Part shown: piece after piece, positions 44,077-53,477 of the stretch
Numbering within the stretch: position 1 is the first letter of the stretch
Layout: each line of letters starts with the position of its first letter
Source: PNMQ01 sp964478775
GTDB lineage: Bacteria; Pseudomonadota; Alphaproteobacteria; Paracaedibacterales; CAIOTO01
NCBI GenBank assembly: GCA_964478775.1
Contig: CAYZJC010000003.1
Coordinates: 1-64,000, forward strand
Reading direction: 5' to 3'
DNA: 64,000 bases
Translations under genes and position numbers: made by a program
The notes under the pieces: model-generated
The model's database searches: none
What the model was told of the DNA's origin: nothing
What the model saw: the letters and a program-made list of their open reading frames with translations, nothing else

Positions 44077-45140
44077 AAGCACAACAGCGCATTACTTTTG
44101 CAACTTCTTCACCTTTTTTAGCCAATGACTCTATATTCAACGAGACAATGATGAATGACATTTATAAAACAGGCCAAGACCTCTTATTGAAAGAAGCTAA
44201 AGCATTAACACTGCTTTCTCAGCAGCTAGGGGAAAGTGATGTGTTTAATGAAGCTGTTCGTTTGATTGGGAAAACCAAAGGAAGGCTTATTGTCAGTGGT
44301 GTTGGTAAAAGCGGTCACGTTGGGCGTAAGATGGCAGCGACATTTGCCTCAACAGGGCAGCCGGCTTTTTTTGTGCATGCAGCAGAAGCTGGTCATGGTG
44401 ATTTAGGTATGATTACCCCTGAAGATACATTGCTGTTAATTTCTTATTCAGGTAAGGCTAAAGAGTTACAAAGTGTGTTAGACTACGCGCATCGCTTTGG
44501 TATACCAGTTGTGTCTATTACGGGACGTGAAGATTCACTTCTTGCGCAGCATTCTACAATTGTATTGCTGTTACCAGATGTGCCAGAAGCATGTCCAATG
44601 GGGCTTGCCCCTACGACATCTACTACCATGACAATGGCGTTGGGTGATGCTTTAGCTGTATCATTGTTAACCCTTCGTGGCTTTACCTCATCTGACTTTA
44701 CAACTTTTCACCCAGGCGGGCACCTTGGTTTTAAATTACAAAGCATCGAAGACTTTATGCACAAACATGAGGGGATGCCAATCTTAAGCCAAAACGCACC
44801 TGTTCAAGCAGCTTTGTCGATGATTTCCTCTGGAAAGTTAGGGTGTGTTGGTCTTGTAGATGATAAAGGCACTTTGAGTGGCATACTAACAGACGGAGAC
44901 GTCAGGCGTTTTACCCAAAAAGTATTGAACAATGAATTTGACACCGCAAGTCAAGCGACCCTTTGTTCAAAAGACATTATGACCCCTAGCCCCGTTACCA
45001 TTAGTAAAAATTCTTTGCTGGGGGATGCCTTGGCTATCTTTGAAAAAAAATCTATCACCCACTTATTTGTCGTTGATGAAGCAATGATTCCTGTTGGCGT
45101 GTTGCATATTCATGACTGTTTGCGTGGCAAAGCGATTTAG
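44073..45140 (+). CDS. kdsD: Arabinose-5-phosphate isomerase
   Basis: KpsF/GutQ family: converts ribulose-5-P to arabinose-5-P for Kdo of lipopolysaccharide. SIS domain (GVGKSGHVGRKMAATFASTG, HAAEAGHGDLGM, SYSGKAKEL) followed by two CBS domains (~230-350). The N-terminal ~25 residues are longer than in the family. It starts within the hemH stop (ATGA), so it is coupled with hemH; smr follows 15 bases later. An LPS gene in a haem operon suggests compaction rather than function. Confidence 0.94.
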   Translation: MKAQQRITFATSSPFLANDSIFNETMMNDIYKTGQDLLLKEAKALTLLSQQLGESDVFNEAVRLIGKTKGRLIVSGVGKSGHVGRKMAATFASTGQPAFFVHAAEAGHGDLGMITPEDTLLLISYSGKAKELQSVLDYAHRFGIPVVSITGREDSLLAQHSTIVLLLPDVPEACPMGLAPTTSTTMTMALGDALAVSLLTLRGFTSSDFTTFHPGGHLGFKLQSIEDFMHKHEGMPILSQNAPVQAALSMISSGKLGCVGLVDDKGTLSGILTDGDVRRFTQKVLNNEFDTASQATLCSKDIMTPSPVTISKNSLLGDALAIFEKKSITHLFVVDEAMIPVGVLHIHDCLRGKAI

Positions 45141-45155
45141 TAAACCTATACCATA

Positions 45156-45710
45156 ATGACTACACAAGATGACCAAGATATTTGGAAAGCCTTTACAAAG
45201 CAAATAGACCCCTTAGATAAAACAAAGGGGGCAGGTTCTACACGACTAAATGACAAAGTAAATCCGTATCGTGATCAAACTGGACAAAACCATATAGACC
45301 AAAAGACGGGACAAGTGAAACTAAAACCTGTAAAGGTTAAGCTTCAAGCCTACCAAGCCGGTGATTATTTTAAAACACGTGAACCTAGTCTGCAGCCAGT
45401 GCTAGATTTGCGCACCCAAGACTTTAAATATTTAAAAGTTGAAGCAGCAATTGACCTGCATGGGCTAACGCAAGTAAAAGCACAAGAGGCCTTGCTCGCC
45501 TTTTTTGACATTAGCAAAGCTATGGGCAGAAAATATGTTTTAGTCATTACGGGTAAAGGAAAGCCAGATACTGAAAGTGTGCTTCGTATATTTGCGCAGC
45601 AATGGTTTAAAGACAATAGCTTGTATGTCGTTGGGTATTGCGTTGCTTTGCCCAAAGATGGCGGCGATGGTGCATTTTATGTGCATGTCAGGCGCGATAG
45701 AGGTCAGTAA
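45156..45710 (+). CDS. Smr-domain endonuclease-like protein
   Basis: Small MutS-related domain protein. The C-terminal ~85 residues contain AIDLHGLTQVKAQEAL (DLHG motif) and VLVITGKGKPDTESVL (TGKG), the two hallmarks of DNA/RNA-nicking Smr proteins. The N-terminal half is polar and variable. 184 aa, typical of alphaproteobacterial stand-alone Smr. Third gene after hemH-kdsD. Confidence 0.9.
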   Translation: MTTQDDQDIWKAFTKQIDPLDKTKGAGSTRLNDKVNPYRDQTGQNHIDQKTGQVKLKPVKVKLQAYQAGDYFKTREPSLQPVLDLRTQDFKYLKVEAAIDLHGLTQVKAQEALLAFFDISKAMGRKYVLVITGKGKPDTESVLRIFAQQWFKDNSLYVVGYCVALPKDGGDGAFYVHVRRDRGQ

Positions 45711-45936
45711 CACGTGATTGCTAACCATACACAATCTTCCCTGTTGAATTTACGCTCTAGGTTGAAAAAAAGCAGCTCTGACCTTATCTCAATTGTTGCT
45801 TGTATAAGCCCTATGAAATCAAGTATCATCTAGTGTCATAGAAAAGCAAAATTGTGCATACATTATAGGGTTCCCTTATAAATACTTCGCATGTTTTGTC
45901 TTTAATCACATCACATTAACTGCATGGAAAACGAAT

Positions 45937-47673
45937 ATGTCCGAACAAAAAAAATTAATCTTTGCTGTCATTGCAAGCTTTACCTTCTTTTTTATCTTTG
46001 ATACCTTTTTTCCATCGCAAGTAAAAGCACCGGTTCAAACGACCCAGCACGCCCCAGACACTGCAGTCGCAAAATCTGAAGGTGGGTCATCATCTGCTCA
46101 GCAAGCCGGCACACTTGACAGAGTGCAAGCCCTTAGTGCTGACCAACGCGTGATCATTCACACCCCCTTGTTAAAAGGGAGTATTAATTTAACGGGTGCC
46201 TTATTAGATGATTTAGAATTAGTGGCATACAAAGAAACCTCAGATGAAAAAAGCAGTGCTGTTGTGTTGTTTTCCCCCTTACACACAAAGACACCTTATT
46301 TTTCACACATTTCTTATGCCAGTTCTTTAAATGACAATGCGTGTGCGTCTTCACAAACGGTATGGAAAGTGGTTTCTGATAACAAGACCCTTTCTGCTAA
46401 TGCCCCTGTTGTATTGTCTGCTAAAGTTGGTGCTATCGAATATAAGCGTGAAATTAGTGTTGACGACCAATATCTTTTCACAATAAAAGACACACTTGTG
46501 AACACCTCAAAAGAAACAGTTAACTTGTCCCCTAATGCTGTGATTACACGCGTTGGTACACCACAAACAAGTGGTTTCTTTGTGTTGCATGAAGGCGGTG
46601 TGGGGGTGTTAAACCACAAACTTGCCGAATTTTCATATGAAGACATGTCTAAAAAAGGCAATATTCAAGAGACATCAGTCAATGGTTGGCATGGCTTTAC
46701 TGACAAATATTGGTTAAGCGCAATTATTCCAGATGCGAAAGATTCTGTAACGGCGTCTTACCAACATGACCAAAATAATTACTATGCGAAGACGATTGGT
46801 TCAAACCGTGTGATAGAAGCTGGGAAAACAGTTGAGGTTACGCATCATCTTTACGCAGGTGCGAAAGTTCTTCGTATGTTAGATGGGTATGAAGTTTCAC
46901 ATAAATTTGACCGCTTTGACTTAGCTGTTGATTTTGGTTGGTTCTACTTTTTAACTAAGCCATTGTTCTATGTGTTAGACTTTTTAAATAAATTCTTTGG
47001 CAACATGGGTATTGCAATTATTTTATTGACCGTTCTCTTTAAAATATTGACACTCCCTTTGGCGAACAAGTCAAGCCGTTCTATGGCCAAATTGAAAACA
47101 CTGCAACCTAAAATGGAACGCTTACAAGCCCAGCATGGTAACGACAAAATGCGCCTTAACCAAGAAATTATGGCCTTGTATAAAAAAGAAAAGGCAAACC
47201 CTGTGTCGGGTTGTCTGCCTATGCTCTTGCAAGCCCCCATTTTCTTTTGTTTATACAAAGTGTTCTTTGTTACCATTGAAATGCGCCATGCACCCTTCTT
47301 TGGCTGGATTCAAGATTTGTCTGCCCCAGACCCAACAACGCTGTTCAATTTGTTTGGACTGCTTCCGTTTGACCCACCTTCCTTTCTAATGATTGGTGCA
47401 TGGCCGCTATTAATGGGTGTCACTATGGTCATGCAACAAAAAATGTCACCACAGCCAGCAGACCCACAGCAAGCAAAGGTGATGATGATTATGCCAATCA
47501 TGTTCACGTTTATGTTTGCATCATTTCCTGCTGGTCTTGTTATCTATTGGGCATGGAGCAATATCCTAACCATTTCACACCAATGGTATATGGGGCGTGT
47601 TACTGCGGCAGAATCTAGCACCATTACAATTCATGCTAATAAAAGCGCTAACAAAAACCCAAAAAAGAAATAA
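45937..47673 (+). CDS. yidC: Membrane protein insertase YidC
   Basis: Inserts and folds inner membrane proteins with or without SecYEG. N-terminal helix (AVIASFTFFFIFDTFF), a large periplasmic beta domain (~60-345), then five helices including the conserved ILLTVLFKILTLPLANKS and QAPIFFCLYKVFF segments; a basic C-terminus (NKSANKNPKKK) is typical. 578 aa. It precedes engB by 15 bases as in many alphaproteobacteria, though rnpA and rpmH are not adjacent. Confidence 0.95.
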   Translation: MSEQKKLIFAVIASFTFFFIFDTFFPSQVKAPVQTTQHAPDTAVAKSEGGSSSAQQAGTLDRVQALSADQRVIIHTPLLKGSINLTGALLDDLELVAYKETSDEKSSAVVLFSPLHTKTPYFSHISYASSLNDNACASSQTVWKVVSDNKTLSANAPVVLSAKVGAIEYKREISVDDQYLFTIKDTLVNTSKETVNLSPNAVITRVGTPQTSGFFVLHEGGVGVLNHKLAEFSYEDMSKKGNIQETSVNGWHGFTDKYWLSAIIPDAKDSVTASYQHDQNNYYAKTIGSNRVIEAGKTVEVTHHLYAGAKVLRMLDGYEVSHKFDRFDLAVDFGWFYFLTKPLFYVLDFLNKFFGNMGIAIILLTVLFKILTLPLANKSSRSMAKLKTLQPKMERLQAQHGNDKMRLNQEIMALYKKEKANPVSGCLPMLLQAPIFFCLYKVFFVTIEMRHAPFFGWIQDLSAPDPTTLFNLFGLLPFDPPSFLMIGAWPLLMGVTMVMQQKMSPQPADPQQAKVMMIMPIMFTFMFASFPAGLVIYWAWSNILTISHQWYMGRVTAAESSTITIHANKSANKNPKKK

Positions 47674-47688
47674 GTTGAGAAAAGAAGC

Positions 47689-48390
47689 ATGACTGACACG
47701 CAGCACACCTTGTCACCACAGACAGAAGCCGCAATCCTTAAGGAAACAGACCCACAAGCGTTTGCGAACTGGCTGTTTGCCCAAGAGTTTCGCTTTCTTC
47801 GTGGGGTTGACAAATTATCAGCCCTACCAGACTTTGTTTTTCCTGAAGTTGCTTTTGCTGGCAGGTCAAACGTTGGAAAGTCTAGTCTTATTAATGCCCT
47901 TATGGGGCGCAAAACCGTTGCGCGTGTTTCTAATACACCAGGGCGGACGCAGCAGCTCAACTTTTTTCAAATTTTACAAGAACTCATTTTGGTGGATATG
48001 CCTGGCTATGGGTATGCCAAGGCCCCTAAACCAATGGTTGAACAATGGCAAAAACTTGTGCGTCAATACTTATTAGGGCGCCCAACTTTAAAGCGTGTCT
48101 ATGTTCTGATAGATAGTCGCCATGGCATTAAAGACATTGACCTTGAAATGATGATGATGTTAGACGAAACAGCTGTTTCTTACCAGGTTGTTCTCACCAA
48201 GCTAGATAAAATTTCTTTAACTGAAAAACAAGAGGTTGAACAACAAACGCAAGAAATCTTAAAAAAGCACCCTGCCGCTTTCCCTGTGCTGTCTCTCACC
48301 AGCAGTGAAAAACGTGAAGGCATTGAACAGTTGCGTTTGGAAATTTCTAAAGCTGCTATCAGTTATGCAAAACTCTTTGATCTTGTGTGA
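47689..48390 (+). CDS. engB: Ribosome biogenesis GTPase EngB/YihA
   Basis: Large-subunit assembly GTPase. G1 AGRSNVGKSSLINAL, switch I region SNTPGRTQQLNFF, G3 DMPGYGYAKAP, G4 LTKLDK. The N-terminal ~50 residues (TDPQAFANWLFAQEFRF) are a family feature of alphaproteobacteria. 233 aa. It lies just after yidC in one transcript. Confidence 0.94.
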   Translation: MTDTQHTLSPQTEAAILKETDPQAFANWLFAQEFRFLRGVDKLSALPDFVFPEVAFAGRSNVGKSSLINALMGRKTVARVSNTPGRTQQLNFFQILQELILVDMPGYGYAKAPKPMVEQWQKLVRQYLLGRPTLKRVYVLIDSRHGIKDIDLEMMMMLDETAVSYQVVLTKLDKISLTEKQEVEQQTQEILKKHPAAFPVLSLTSSEKREGIEQLRLEISKAAISYAKLFDLV

Positions 48391-48433
48391 TGTGATTTTG
48401 AATCACCATTAAGCTTATGGATTAATCAAATAG

Positions 48434-49183
48434 ATGCCCCAGCAGTATGATAGATTTTCCAGGCAAGCAAAGGCTTATGCAACAAGTAGGCCCCAATACC
48501 CTTTGGCTATATATGAATTTTTAGCCAGTATTGTACCTTCAAATGAATGTGCTTGGGATTCTGCTACTGGAAATGGGTAAGCTGCGCTTCATTTAAGCCA
48601 ATTTTTTAAGCAGGTTTATGCAACAGACTTAAGTGCGGCACAAATTAGTAACGCCTTTCCACATGAACGTATATCATATGAAGTCGCTGCCGCTGAAGAT
48701 GTAGACTTAGCAGCTAATTCTGTTGACTTAATTACCGTTGCCCAAGCTGTCCACTGGTTTGATTTAGATAAGTTTTATTCTATTGCTAAGTCATGCTTAA
48801 AACCTGCTGGTATCATTGCCCTTTGGGCTTATGGTTTTATTCATGCAAAAGATGCAAGCATTGATAAAATTTTTCAAAAAGTGGGGAAGGAGATTTTAAA
48901 GGATTTTTGGGATGAAAATGTTAAGGCGATTTGGCAAGGCTATGCAACCTTACCGTTTCCCTTTGTAGAAATTACACACCCGAAATGGTTGATGTCCGTA
49001 AAATGGAGCAGAAATAAATTTGTGACTTATATTGAACGTTGGTCAGCTTCACAAAAATATTATGATCACTATCAGACGTCGGTTATTGAAGAAATTATTC
49101 AGGAACTTAACATAGTCTGGCCATGTGAAAACCAATTACACCATTTTGAGGCACCTTTAACAAGTCGCATTGGTTCAAGATAG
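48434..49183 (+). pseudogene. SAM-dependent methyltransferase with a premature TAA
   Basis: From ATG 48434 (MPQQYDRFSRQAKAYATSRP) the frame is uninterrupted to 49183 except for TAA at 48578-48580, right after the SAM motif (AWDSATGNG). Homologues there normally read DCGTGNGQAA, so CAA to TAA is a single C-to-T change. After the stop the frame continues with VYATDLSAAQI, VDLITVAQAVHWFDLDKF and CLKPAGIIALWAYG, family motifs of Methyltransf_11/25-type enzymes. The SAM loop also has SAT for CGT, a sign of weakened selection. Short independent translation from 48881 is unlikely to be functional. Confidence 0.85.
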
Positions 49184-49242
49184 GGGCAGCACTTATTTGC
49201 GCCCGCAACATCCCTTAATGGTATCCACAGAGCTCTCAAAAA

Positions 49243-50244
49243 CTATTTTTGAAAGATAAGAGTTTGCCAATCTTCAATATCTATCGTCTCAAATAATGTA
49301 AAACCAGCTTGTTGGTAAACATCGCAAACCATTTCTTTGTGACGGCTTAATAGGCCAGACACAATGACGTACCCCCCTTTACTGGTCGAGGCAGAAAAAT
49401 GTGGTGCTAAATCACACAAAGGTTGCGCCAAAATATTTGCGAACACTAACAGGTAAGGCCCAGCTTTTTCTATAAGCGGGTTTTCAAAACCAAGACTTTG
49501 TTCAACTGTTATGCTTACGCCATTAAGGCTTGCATTTAATGTAGCCACGCGCACAGATTCAGGGTCGCAATCAGCCATGTACACATTGGCAAGCGGAAAC
49601 GTTTGTTTGGCAGCTATCCCTAAAATGCCAGAACCACACCCCATATCTAAGAAGTTGACTCCACTTTCTTTTTCTAAAGGTGCTGAAATAGGTATGTCGA
49701 GTGACAAAATTGTTAGGGCCTCGAGACAGCCTCTTGTTGAGGGGTGCTCACCGCTTCCAAATGCAGTAGCTGCATCAATGCATACACCAAAAAGGTTATC
49801 AGGGACTCTCTCATCAATGAGGTGACTACCATACACGTAGTAGCGCCCAAAAATTCTGGGTGACATTGTCTTGTAGCATGCTTCTAGCCAGTCTTTATCG
49901 TCTACAAGTTGAATAGCTACTTGAGGGGTGAAGGTATCTTGATTTCCTAATTGCTTAAGGCAAATATCAATCACACAAGATAAAGCCGCCGTAATAGCGT
50001 TAAGACTTGGTGGATTGTAGGTGTATCCATCAATGATAAATTCACTTGCAATTGGAAAACCGCTATCATCTAGCAACTCAAGAGGTGCACTATCATCGCA
50101 TTCAGCCCAGCTCATCCCAAGAAGGGAAAGTTGTTCAAAAGTGATTAAAGACTCGTGTAAAGCAACATAAGGTACGCGTGCCTTAATATGCCAAAGATTT
50201 GGATGCGTTGAAGTTGTGGTGTCGTGAGGATTTTCGCTAGACAT
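49243..50244 (-). CDS. prmA: Ribosomal protein L11 methyltransferase
   Basis: Trimethylates L11. Family motif DAATAFGSGEHPSTRGCLEAL (split at AFGSGEHPSTR) and SAM motif FLDMGCGSGILGIAAKQ, then ADCDPESVRVATLNASLNGV and FANILAQPL. 333 aa. The N-terminal ~100 residues are divergent. A tRNA-Asn gene lies upstream on the same strand. Confidence 0.92.
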   Translation of the reverse strand: MSSENPHDTTTSTHPNLWHIKARVPYVALHESLITFEQLSLLGMSWAECDDSAPLELLDDSGFPIASEFIIDGYTYNPPSLNAITAALSCVIDICLKQLGNQDTFTPQVAIQLVDDKDWLEACYKTMSPRIFGRYYVYGSHLIDERVPDNLFGVCIDAATAFGSGEHPSTRGCLEALTILSLDIPISAPLEKESGVNFLDMGCGSGILGIAAKQTFPLANVYMADCDPESVRVATLNASLNGVSITVEQSLGFENPLIEKAGPYLLVFANILAQPLCDLAPHFSASTSKGGYVIVSGLLSRHKEMVCDVYQQAGFTLFETIDIEDWQTLIFQK

Positions 50245-50339
50245 ATAATTTCTTTGATTTTTGTTTTGGGTTAAAACTTATAAGTGCGACAGAACATATA
50301 AAAGCTGTTTAAGTATAAACAGGATCGGCAACTTATTAA

Positions 50340-50415
50340 TGGCTCCCCGGAACGGATTCGAACCGATGACCCAGTGGTTAACAGCCACTTGCTCTACCGA
50401 CTGAGCTACCGGGGA
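50340..50415 (-). tRNA. tRNA-Asn (GTT anticodon)
   Basis: 76 bases on the minus strand. Acceptor arm TCCCCGG/CCGGGGA, D-arm AGCTCAGTCGGTAGAGC, anticodon loop CTGTTAA with GTT, T-arm GGTTCGAATCC, discriminator G and encoded CCA. All arms pair. With GatCAB at 3.1-6.5 kb it may be charged through Asp-tRNAAsn (inference). Confidence 0.96.
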
Positions 50416-50491
50416 ACGTAATATTAGTTATAACAGGGATAAATAAAAATTTCAATACTTTTTTTTGAAATCTGCTAACATAAATTTTGTA

Positions 50492-50520
50492 TTGACGCCT
50501 TTTATTCACTGTAGTACTAT
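50492..50520 (+). promoter_or_regulatory. Putative sigma70 promoter of obgE
   Basis: TTGACG at 50492-50497, 17-base spacer, TACTAT at 50515-50520, 38 bases before obgE. Confidence 0.65.
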
Positions 50521-50558
50521 GCGTTCAATAAAACCATTGGGTTGAGAAAGATAAAGCC

Positions 50559-51590
50559 ATGAAATTCTTAGATGAAGCGAAAATATATATTCAATCTGGA
50601 GATGGTGGTGCGGGAGCAGTAAGCTTTCGACGTGAAAAATTTATTGAATACGGCGGGCCTGATGGTGGAGATGGTGGTAAAGGTGGAAACGTCATTGTAG
50701 AGGCAGTTAATAACCTTAACACCTTAATTGATTATCGTTATCAACAACACTTTAGGGCAGAAAAAGGCAACCATGGTATGGGGCGTAACCGTTCTGGATG
50801 CGCTGGCCAGGATGTTGTTTTACGTGTCCCCGTTGGAACGCAAATTTTTGAAGATGATAAAGAAACATTAATTGTTGATATGACCTATGTGGGTCAAACC
50901 TATTTGCTTGCAAAAGGTGGCGACGGTGGTTTTGGCAACACACACTATAAAACATCTGTGAACCAAGCCCCCAAAAAGTCAATGCCTGGCTGGCCAGGTC
51001 AAGAAAACTGGATATGGCTTCGCTTGAAGCTTATTGCTGATGTTGGGTTGTTAGGTTTGCCTAATGCAGGAAAGTCAACATTCTTGAGTGCAGTTACACG
51101 TGCTAAGCCAAAAATTGCCGACTACCCATTTACGACGCTTCATCCGCAGCTGGGTGTTGTATCTGTTTATGACCATGAATTTGTTATGGCTGACCTACCT
51201 GGGCTTATTGAGGATGCACACATGGGGGCTGGCCTTGGTACACGCTTTCTAGGCCACCTTGAAAGGTGCCGTGTATTATTGCATTTAATTGATGCGACAC
51301 AAGAAGATGTGTGTGAATCCTATGAAACGATTCGCAATGAATTATCATGCTATTTAGAAGACCTTGCCTTAAAGCCAGAATTTATTATTTTAAATAAATC
51401 AGATGCTGTGTTGCCTGAGGAACTTGAAGAAAAGGCAGCAGCATTAACAGAACTCACAGGACAAGAGATTCTGATTTGTTCAGCAGCCTCACGCGAGGGT
51501 GTGCGACCTATTGTAGAAAAAGCCATGAATATTTTGTTGGAAGATAAAGTGGAAGAGAAAACTTCCGTTGCAACAAAGCCTTGGGAATAA
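50559..51590 (+). CDS. obgE: GTPase ObgE/CgtA
   Basis: Ribosome-assembly and stress GTPase. N-terminal glycine-rich Obg fold (SGDGGAGAVSFRREKF, GGPDGGDGGKGG), G1 GLPNAGKSTFLSA, DLPGLIEDAH, NKSD specificity motif, SAASREG. 343 aa, no extra C-terminal OCT domain. An isolated gene after tRNA-Asn with a good promoter; rpmA and rplU, frequent neighbours, are absent. Confidence 0.96.
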   Translation: MKFLDEAKIYIQSGDGGAGAVSFRREKFIEYGGPDGGDGGKGGNVIVEAVNNLNTLIDYRYQQHFRAEKGNHGMGRNRSGCAGQDVVLRVPVGTQIFEDDKETLIVDMTYVGQTYLLAKGGDGGFGNTHYKTSVNQAPKKSMPGWPGQENWIWLRLKLIADVGLLGLPNAGKSTFLSAVTRAKPKIADYPFTTLHPQLGVVSVYDHEFVMADLPGLIEDAHMGAGLGTRFLGHLERCRVLLHLIDATQEDVCESYETIRNELSCYLEDLALKPEFIILNKSDAVLPEELEEKAAALTELTGQEILICSAASREGVRPIVEKAMNILLEDKVEEKTSVATKPWE

Positions 51591-51666
51591 GCTAGCCCTT
51601 TGAGCGTGGGCGTATGCGTCGCTCGTTCAAGGGTGAAGCGCAACTCTTAGATCATGATCAAGCTTA

Positions 51667-51696
51667 AAGGTAAACCCTACAAAAGACGTTTACCTT
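51667..51696. terminator. Bidirectional terminator between obgE and the next gene
   Basis: AAGGTAAAC/GTTTACCTT perfect 9-bp stem with a 12-base loop, then an AT-rich tail rich in T on the plus strand. A weaker CCCTT/AAGGG hairpin precedes it near 51597-51650. Confidence 0.6.
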
Positions 51697-51701
51697 ATTC
51701 T

Positions 51702-53432
51702 TTATTTTCCATTTCCTAAATCAGGCATTGCAGCCAGTAAGGCTTGTGTTTGCTCGCGGCCAAAACCATTATTACTGACGATATTTTGAAGATTGGCGCG
51801 GTATTCTTCCCTTTCAAATTCAGTCAGGCTTGGGTCAGAGAGCAACATATTAAACAAGGTGGCTGCTGCGTGTGTGGGTTCAGACGACACAGGGACTAGC
51901 GCATGAGTGGCATAGTGTCCTGCAAGTATCCAACGGACATTGCTCCGTTGTTTGGGGGTAAGGTCAATATTGTCTAACAGTGATGAGAACAGAGATAACG
52001 CATTCAAGTTAGCTTCTTCAGATTTTAAGAAGAAGGCATTTCTCACATGGTAATTTGCCAAGGTCAGTTTATAGTCATAATTTTGTTCTGGCGTTAAGGT
52101 CACAACTTTTGGAATTTCATCATAAATTTTAAGGGCACGAGAACGTGATTCTGACGGTGTTAAATTAAATGAGCAATTTAAATAGTTTTCAGCCAACTTT
52201 ACTGTATAAAACACATGTAGCTTTTGCGGTAGACCATCAAGTTTAACAATGTTTTCAAGCAAGTCTAAAGCGTTTTCACGCGCATCTTCAGGGGTTGCTG
52301 AAAAGGCATTCATTAAATAGTTAGTTGCCACAATGAAATATAGCTGTGCTTTTAAGATGGGGGAAACCTCTTGTTCTTCCATCGCATTTTTATACAGATC
52401 AAAGCGTTGTTTTTGAACTTCATGTGGGGGGACATCTTGATAAAACTCTGTAAAGGTTGCAAGTGCTAGCCTTGCTTTTACGCGAATATCCGCTGAAGCT
52501 GCAGCGTCTTCAATTACATCTTGGTACAGAGCCCTTGCTAAATCAACTGCATTATTGTGTGGGGCTTCGAAAAGATTTTGTAAATACCCATGTGCCAACT
52601 GCATTCTAGAACGTGACCGTGTTTCCGCACTGATATGGTGCGCATCTAAATTTTTATGAAGCAGCTCAAACGCTTTGTCATGTGCTTCTTTAGGGGGCAT
52701 ATTATAAAACCCTTTGAGATATAGTTTGGCTTGAAAGCGCCCTGCCCATGCTTTGAGGTCATCTGAATAAGTGGGGTCATTTAATATTTCGTTGATGTAT
52801 TGCAAGATTTGTTCTTGTGATTTGTGTACAAGGCGCGGGTCCATATCACGCTTTAACAGCATAATGTAAATTTTAGAGATATTTAATTTTGCACGCCCTT
52901 TTAAATCTGCACTCACCTCTGGCAGCTGAATAACCTGTTCGTAAAGACGAATCGCTTCATCTAATGAGGTTTGCAAAGAAAAATGCAGGCGGTTATTTCT
53001 GTGATCATCTGCAATTTTTAATATAGCCAGCGCTTTATCGTCATTTCCCACCTTTTTGATATCTAGCTTTTCAGGTACATCAGGGTCAAATTTTCCTGCA
53101 TCTTCTGAAATTTCTCTGGCATCTTCATGAACTGTTTGTTCGTGAACAAGCTTTTCGTCTGAATTGTTTTCATCGCCATCACTGGCTTGTCCTTTATCTT
53201 TTTTGTCCACTGGAACCTCTGTGTCAATGGCAATTTTTTCAGCTTCACTGACTTCCTTTGGAAAAGAGAGAAGATCATCAGCTTCACTACTGTTGTTTTT
53301 TTGGCTCACTGATTTTTTTTCAGCATGATCTTGCTCTTGCTCATCTGATTGGTCATTTGCAAATGATAGTGACGCACATGCAGAAAGCATCAAAGCTATA
53401 TGCGTTGAAAGCTTAAAGTTAATCATGATCAT
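51702..53432 (-). CDS. Exported TPR-like repeat protein with acidic N-terminal region
   Basis: 576 aa, no known family. Signal peptide (IALMLSACASLSFA), then ~100 acidic residues (Asp/Glu/Lys-rich, likely disordered). From ~150 on it is helical with ~42-residue TPR/Sel1-like units: ALAHGYLQNLF, LALATFTEFYQD, YFIVATNYLMNAF, VKLAENYLNCSF, LTLANYHVRNAF, ILAGHYATHAL. It likely acts as a periplasmic or surface protein-interaction scaffold. First of three consecutive minus-strand exported genes in position; it is transcribed last (53478 and 54683 lie upstream). Confidence 0.78.
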   Translation of the reverse strand: MIMINFKLSTHIALMLSACASLSFANDQSDEQEQDHAEKKSVSQKNNSSEADDLLSFPKEVSEAEKIAIDTEVPVDKKDKGQASDGDENNSDEKLVHEQTVHEDAREISEDAGKFDPDVPEKLDIKKVGNDDKALAILKIADDHRNNRLHFSLQTSLDEAIRLYEQVIQLPEVSADLKGRAKLNISKIYIMLLKRDMDPRLVHKSQEQILQYINEILNDPTYSDDLKAWAGRFQAKLYLKGFYNMPPKEAHDKAFELLHKNLDAHHISAETRSRSRMQLAHGYLQNLFEAPHNNAVDLARALYQDVIEDAAASADIRVKARLALATFTEFYQDVPPHEVQKQRFDLYKNAMEEQEVSPILKAQLYFIVATNYLMNAFSATPEDARENALDLLENIVKLDGLPQKLHVFYTVKLAENYLNCSFNLTPSESRSRALKIYDEIPKVVTLTPEQNYDYKLTLANYHVRNAFFLKSEEANLNALSLFSSLLDNIDLTPKQRSNVRWILAGHYATHALVPVSSEPTHAAATLFNMLLSDPSLTEFEREEYRANLQNIVSNNGFGREQTQALLAAMPDLGNGK

Positions 53433-53477
53433 TTCTCCTTAAAGGGTTGCTAAAATTAAAGGTTAATCGTTTATTTT

